From NCBI GenBank assembly GCA_051745305.1, contig JBNJDY010000059.1, positions 1 to 9,500 of the forward strand: 9,500 nucleotides of DNA, written 5' to 3'. The notes under the pieces were generated by a model. It was given only the letters and a program-made list of their open reading frames with translations. It was not told the origin of the DNA and ran no database searches. Source of the stretch: Saliniplasma sp051745305 (lineage in GTDB: Archaea > Thermoplasmatota > Thermoplasmata > Halarchaeoplasmatales > Halarchaeoplasmataceae). Below, one piece after another: positions 6,425 to 9,500 of the stretch (the stretch's first letter is position 1; every line of letters starts with the position of its first letter). A program made the position numbers and the translations under genes.

Positions 6425-6440
6425 AAGAAGTTTTATTAAT
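6425..6440 (+). promoter_or_regulatory. BRE/TATA-like element for the unknown gene
   Basis: A purine-rich AAGAAG followed by TTTTATTAAT is centred about 29 bases before the ATG at 6465, so the transcript would be leaderless or have a leader of a few bases. No ribosome binding site is visible before the ATG, which agrees with this reading. Confidence 0.45.
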
Positions 6441-6464
6441 AACATTTCCCCTATTTATACTGTT

Positions 6465-7472
6465 ATGGATTTGGATATGGATATGGACTTAAGGTGGGGT
6501 GATCTGCATACTCCGACTAAACGATTCTCCACTAATGGAGGTATTCATGGAGTGGTCCGAGATCTAAATACTTCACATCTTAGAGAATATCAGAGGACCG
6601 AGGTTTTGAAAAACGGTATCTATATCGAGAGAGGTATAAGAAAAAAGTATGGTTCTAAGACAAGTTTGATTGATAAAATAAAGAGATATCTGAATCCATA
6701 CGTAGACAAAGCTTTTGGATGTCTTCAAAGAAAGATATCACCCCCCTCTGGAGAAGTTGTTGAAGATGTTACTAAATCCTATGTTCTAAACACAACAGAA
6801 AGTGATTTTGATTATTTAGATGAAACCATTAAAGATTATTATAGTGATGAAGCAGATACTGTATATGCGCTTTGTTATTCTTTTAAACGCAGTCCCGTTG
6901 GAGATCTAAAAAAATCTTCAGAGATATTAACTCAAAAGTACATAAAAGAGAGTGTAGATGACCTAGCTAGAAGTGATATCGGTTCTGGAGTAACTTATCT
7001 GATGTTGACCTCAGAGGGAGAAGGAAGCAAATCAAGGTCTTTAGAAGATGCTCATGATTCTTCGATCTTCGCTTGTGAGAACATACCTAAAGGCAGTTAT
7101 TGGTTAACCAGTCCAGCGTCTTACAAAATGATGCTGAAAGAACCTGTTTGGAATAAAGATTTGAGTAAAAGAGAGTTATACGAGATGATCAAAGCAATTA
7201 GCTCCGTGGATTTCAAACTTGACTACTGGGATAAACGGTATTTGAAAGGAGATGATAACGTTTACAAAGTCTTGAAAAACTTTGGTAAATTTGCACTGGA
7301 GAATTATGATAGTCCAAGAAATATAGAGTTCATGCTCGATATGACGAGGATATATCCTGAAAAAGCTAGTGATATCGCAGAGGATATTTACGAAGAACTC
7401 TCACATAAAAATTTAGGTTATCTCTCTTTTGAAAAACAAGCAGAAACGATAGTAGAAAGTCATATGGCATGA
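6465..7472 (+). CDS. Uncharacterised protein, 335 residues
   Basis: I do not recognise this protein and see no catalytic motif, Walker motif, zinc-binding cluster, signal peptide or membrane segment. It looks soluble, rich in charged and aromatic residues, with a basic stretch around residues 55-92 and a probably helical C-terminal half (about 225-335). The N-terminus is the low-complexity MDLDMDMDL, encoded by GGATAT-like hexamers; in-frame ATGs at 6477 and 6483 are alternative starts. Coding status is supported by the 1008-base open frame, codon and base composition like its neighbours, a plausible promoter, and tight non-overlapping packing against rfcS (14-base gap, tail to tail). It diverges from pcna. 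Its position between two replication genes suggests, but does not show, a replication-linked role. I found no canonical PCNA-interacting motif (Q-x-x-h-x-x-F-F). Confidence 0.8.
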   Translation: MDLDMDMDLRWGDLHTPTKRFSTNGGIHGVVRDLNTSHLREYQRTEVLKNGIYIERGIRKKYGSKTSLIDKIKRYLNPYVDKAFGCLQRKISPPSGEVVEDVTKSYVLNTTESDFDYLDETIKDYYSDEADTVYALCYSFKRSPVGDLKKSSEILTQKYIKESVDDLARSDIGSGVTYLMLTSEGEGSKSRSLEDAHDSSIFACENIPKGSYWLTSPASYKMMLKEPVWNKDLSKRELYEMIKAISSVDFKLDYWDKRYLKGDDNVYKVLKNFGKFALENYDSPRNIEFMLDMTRIYPEKASDIAEDIYEELSHKNLGYLSFEKQAETIVESHMA

Positions 7473-7486
7473 ATTCTTAAATTCGA

Positions 7487-8431
7487 TCATATTGATTTGA
7501 TATAAGCTAGTAAATTTTTCAGGTGAATCTCGTCGTTTGAACCCTCTAGTAGATTGTAATCAACTTCTGCCATTTTATGTACTATTTTCATTCTGATTTT
7601 ATCATCCATCGGTATCTTGAATAATTCCTCGTGTAATCTAAAAAGAAGTTCTTTACCTGACAATCCATCATCGATCAACAATTCGTACAACTTTTCTCTG
7701 ACATCTAGAAAATCTTTTCGGAACGAATCTTTTAAAAGCTTTTTTATGTCATCTGAACCAGTTAATCTGTTGTATTTTATCAACTCTTCCTCCGTGATCT
7801 TATCAGAAGATGACGCACAGAGTTGTAAAAGGTTAGTTATCTTCCTTAAATTACCTCTTCCATAATTTATCAAAAATTTGATAGCTTCGTTTTCAACTTC
7901 TAGATTTTCATTTTCAATTATTCTCATTATCCAAGATTTAACATCTTCTTTACTTGGAGGTCTAAAATGTAGTTGCACGCATCTGGATCGTATCGGGTCG
8001 ATTATCTTTGACGAATTTTTACAGGAAAGTATGAATCGAACATTATCAGAATATTTTTCCAGTATTCTTCGGAGTGCGGCTTGGGCTTCATCGGAAAACG
8101 TTTCAGCCTCATCGATAAATATGATCTTAAAATTTTTCTCCGTTAGTGAAGTGGTCATTGCAGCATTTTTTACTTCTTCTCTTACTGCCTTTATCCCCCT
8201 TCTATAACTTACGTTAAGTTCTAAAAAATTACCTTTCCAATTTTTTCCATATATCTCTTTAGCTAGAGCCATAGCGGAGGTAGTTTTCCCGACTCCTGAA
8301 GGTCCTACTAATAGAAGGTGGGGGAGACTGCCTTTTTCCTTGTATTTTTTTAACTTTTCAACTACCTGGTATTGGTTTATAATATTATTTAATGAATCGG
8401 GTCTATACTTCTCTGTCCAAAGTTCGTCCAT
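7487..8431 (-). CDS. rfcS: Replication factor C small subunit (clamp loader AAA+ ATPase)
   Basis: RFC opens the PCNA ring and closes it around primed DNA. In archaea it is built from several small subunits and one large one. The product has 314 residues, the usual length. ELWTEKYRP (3-11) is the RFC N-terminal signature. Walker A is GPSGVGKT (43-50), Walker B IIFIDEAE (103-110), sensor 1 lies around SCKNSSKII (136-144), the SRC motif with the arginine finger at 149-151, and sensor 2 is GNLRK (193-197). The C-terminal collar domain follows. ATPase motifs are intact, but the segment usually read as LNASDERGI is here LNVSYRRGI (72-80), losing the Asp-Glu pair, so this may be a second, diverged small subunit as found in some Euryarchaeota. 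It lies 51 bases downstream of the glycerate kinase and has its own TATA-like box. Confidence 0.93.
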   Translation of the reverse strand: MDELWTEKYRPDSLNNIINQYQVVEKLKKYKEKGSLPHLLLVGPSGVGKTTSAMALAKEIYGKNWKGNFLELNVSYRRGIKAVREEVKNAAMTTSLTEKNFKIIFIDEAETFSDEAQAALRRILEKYSDNVRFILSCKNSSKIIDPIRSRCVQLHFRPPSKEDVKSWIMRIIENENLEVENEAIKFLINYGRGNLRKITNLLQLCASSSDKITEEELIKYNRLTGSDDIKKLLKDSFRKDFLDVREKLYELLIDDGLSGKELLFRLHEELFKIPMDDKIRMKIVHKMAEVDYNLLEGSNDEIHLKNLLAYIKSI

Positions 8432-8455
8432 GATATCTCAACAAAGAACTTTGAT

Positions 8456-8466
8456 TAATTATAATT
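8456..8466 (-). promoter_or_regulatory. TATA-like box for rfcS, suggesting a near-leaderless transcript
   Basis: The minus strand reads AATTATAATTA about 30 bases before the rfcS ATG at 8431, so RNA would start a few bases before the ATG. No good ribosome binding site precedes the ATG. The element implies that rfcS can be transcribed independently of the upstream kinase gene. Confidence 0.45.
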
Positions 8467-8482
8467 TACGAAACTAAAGTAT

Positions 8483-9500
8483 TCAAATCTCATCTATCAG
8501 AATGACGGTTAAATCATTCACATTAGTTTCACTTTCAAATTCAATAGAATCGTCTAAGTAATCGAAAAATCGTTGAGAATCGTGCTTAGCCAACAATTTT
8601 TCAGCATCAAGCTTACATCGTTTTATAGATGTGGTATCCGCTATCGCTCCAGCTTTACCTACTCCGTCGGTCCCATCGGAATCTACACTTGCAGCTACCA
8701 TTTTTTTCCTATTTCTCACTTCTAAAGCAAAACTCAGTATGAATTCACGATTAGGGCCTCCTTTTCCTTTGATGGAGTTTTCACCTGAAATATCAACAGT
8801 AGTTTCTCCACCGATCAACAAAGCAGCAGGAGTTTTTAAGGGATTTGAAGAATCCTGGATCTCTTTAGCTATACCCGCGAACGGTTTCGCAACTTCCTTA
8901 GCTTTCCCAGTATTTTGAGATGTCAATATCTTAGTGTTGAAGCCTTCTTTTTCACCGATCTTTTTCATCTCCCTCAATGCCAGCAAGTTATTTCCTATCA
9001 AATAACTATCGGTATCTACGTTTTTAGGAGTTTCTTTGATGTCTCCATCTAGTCCCTTTTCTATATGTTCTCGTATGCTTTCAGGGATTTTTTTCCAGAG
9101 GTTGTAATTTTCTAAGACATCCTTCGCATCTTTAAATGATGTATTATCTGGATAAGTAAGTCCGGAAGCGATGTCACTCATATCGTCACCAACTACGTCG
9201 GAAAGGATAAGCGATATCACCTTTCCATGTTGACTGCAGAATTTGCCAAATTTACCACCTTTCACTTGGGAGATATGCTTCCTGACAGTATTGATCTGAT
9301 GTATATCCGCTCCAGATTCGATCAAAAGTCGATTCAATTCGCTGACTTCCTGTATGCTAATAGGTTCATCGGGGTATGTGAAAAGAGAAGACCCACCCCC
9401 GGAGATTAAAATTATGAACAAACAATCATTCTTTTTTTCAACTTCAGATATGATCTCATGAGCAGCGTTAAAACTATCCATATCGGGATACGGGTGATCA
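8483..9500 (-). CDS. Glycerate 2-kinase, MOFRL/GckA family, partial (N-terminus off the right edge)
   Basis: Class II glycerate kinases phosphorylate D-glycerate with ATP, in archaea typically giving 2-phosphoglycerate for the lower Entner-Doudoroff branch. The last 338 residues are visible. The open frame runs through the window edge as DHPYPDMDSFNAAHE, matching the family's HPxPD segment, so the ATG at 9481 is internal and roughly 100 residues are missing. Hallmarks in order are LISGGGSSL, the INTVRKHISQVKGGK block, LSDVVGDDMSDIASGLTYPD, LIGGETTVDISG with KGKGGPNREF, and the C-terminal MOFRL domain with SVDSDGTDGVGKAGAIAD. These match the nucleotide- and glycerate-binding signatures of the family. 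The gene precedes rfcS on the same strand. With the DapA-family aldolase about 5.7 kb away it would fit a non- or semi-phosphorylative Entner-Doudoroff pathway, but they are not in one operon. Confidence 0.93.
   Translation of the reverse strand, partial: DHPYPDMDSFNAAHEIISEVEKKNDCLFIILISGGGSSLFTYPDEPISIQEVSELNRLLIESGADIHQINTVRKHISQVKGGKFGKFCSQHGKVISLILSDVVGDDMSDIASGLTYPDNTSFKDAKDVLENYNLWKKIPESIREHIEKGLDGDIKETPKNVDTDSYLIGNNLLALREMKKIGEKEGFNTKILTSQNTGKAKEVAKPFAGIAKEIQDSSNPLKTPAALLIGGETTVDISGENSIKGKGGPNREFILSFALEVRNRKKMVAASVDSDGTDGVGKAGAIADTTSIKRCKLDAEKLLAKHDSQRFFDYLDDSIEFESETNVNDLTVILIDEI

Noticed and set aside
9482..9500. Treating the ATG at 9481 as the start of the glycerate kinase
   Set aside because: The frame stays open to the window edge and encodes the conserved HPxPD segment of the family, so that ATG is internal.
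1..9500. Mobile elements, CRISPR arrays, tRNA or rRNA genes, defence islands
   Set aside because: I saw no transposase or integrase motifs, no regularly spaced repeats and no tRNA-like intergenic folds. Non-coding space is too small (largest gap 147 bases) and all recognised genes are housekeeping or metabolic.

Overview
The window is dense, AT-rich archaeal chromosome, about 96% coding by my count, with no mobile element, CRISPR array or RNA gene that I can see. The archaeal assignment rests on a PCNA sliding clamp, a clamp-loader (RFC) small subunit, the Bud32 kinase of the KEOPS complex, TATA-like boxes about 25-30 bases before several start codons, and GGTGAT-type ribosome binding sites. 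The PCNA and the pairing of a DapA-family sugar-acid aldolase with a MOFRL-type glycerate kinase recall Thermoplasmata and related Euryarchaeota. That placement is a guess from memory, not a computed phylogeny.

Layout, left to right. (1) A minus-strand pair, bud32 then a house-cleaning nucleotide pyrophosphatase (rdgB/HAM1 type, cut by the left edge), joined by a 4-base stop/start overlap. (2) A divergent plus-strand operon: a bacterial-type RNase PH, a DapA-family aldolase and a short-chain dehydrogenase, with gaps of 17 and 10 bases. (3) A minus-strand pair, pcna followed by an IGHMBP2-like SF1 helicase. The helicase ends 1 base from the dehydrogenase, tail to tail. (4) A 147-base divergent promoter region, the longest non-coding stretch, serving pcna on one side and a 335-residue plus-strand protein of unknown function on the other. 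(5) A minus-strand RFC small subunit, tail to tail with the unknown gene, and upstream of it a glycerate kinase cut by the right edge.

How the genes relate. Replication and repair: PCNA encircles DNA, RFC loads it, and the helicase shares PCNA's transcription direction. RNA and nucleotide quality control: RNase PH trims tRNA 3' ends, Bud32 supports the t6A tRNA modification, and RdgB removes deaminated purine nucleotides. Carbon metabolism: the aldolase, dehydrogenase and glycerate kinase would fit a modified Entner-Doudoroff route (2-keto-3-deoxygluconate to pyruvate plus glyceraldehyde, then glycerate to 2-phosphoglycerate). The aldolase and kinase lie about 5.7 kb apart, so that link is inference.

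Expression signals show a pattern. Genes that open a transcript (bud32, the unknown gene, rfcS) have a TATA-like box so close to the ATG that the mRNA is probably leaderless. Genes preceded closely by a same-strand gene (aldolase, dehydrogenase, helicase) carry GGTGAT or GTGAT 4-5 bases before an ATG. This pattern moves four start codons inward from longer TTG/GTG-initiated alternatives. I found no clearly new multi-gene system. The best candidates for follow-up are the unknown gene beside pcna and rfcS, the bacterial-type RNase PH in an archaeon, and the altered conserved segment in the RFC small subunit.
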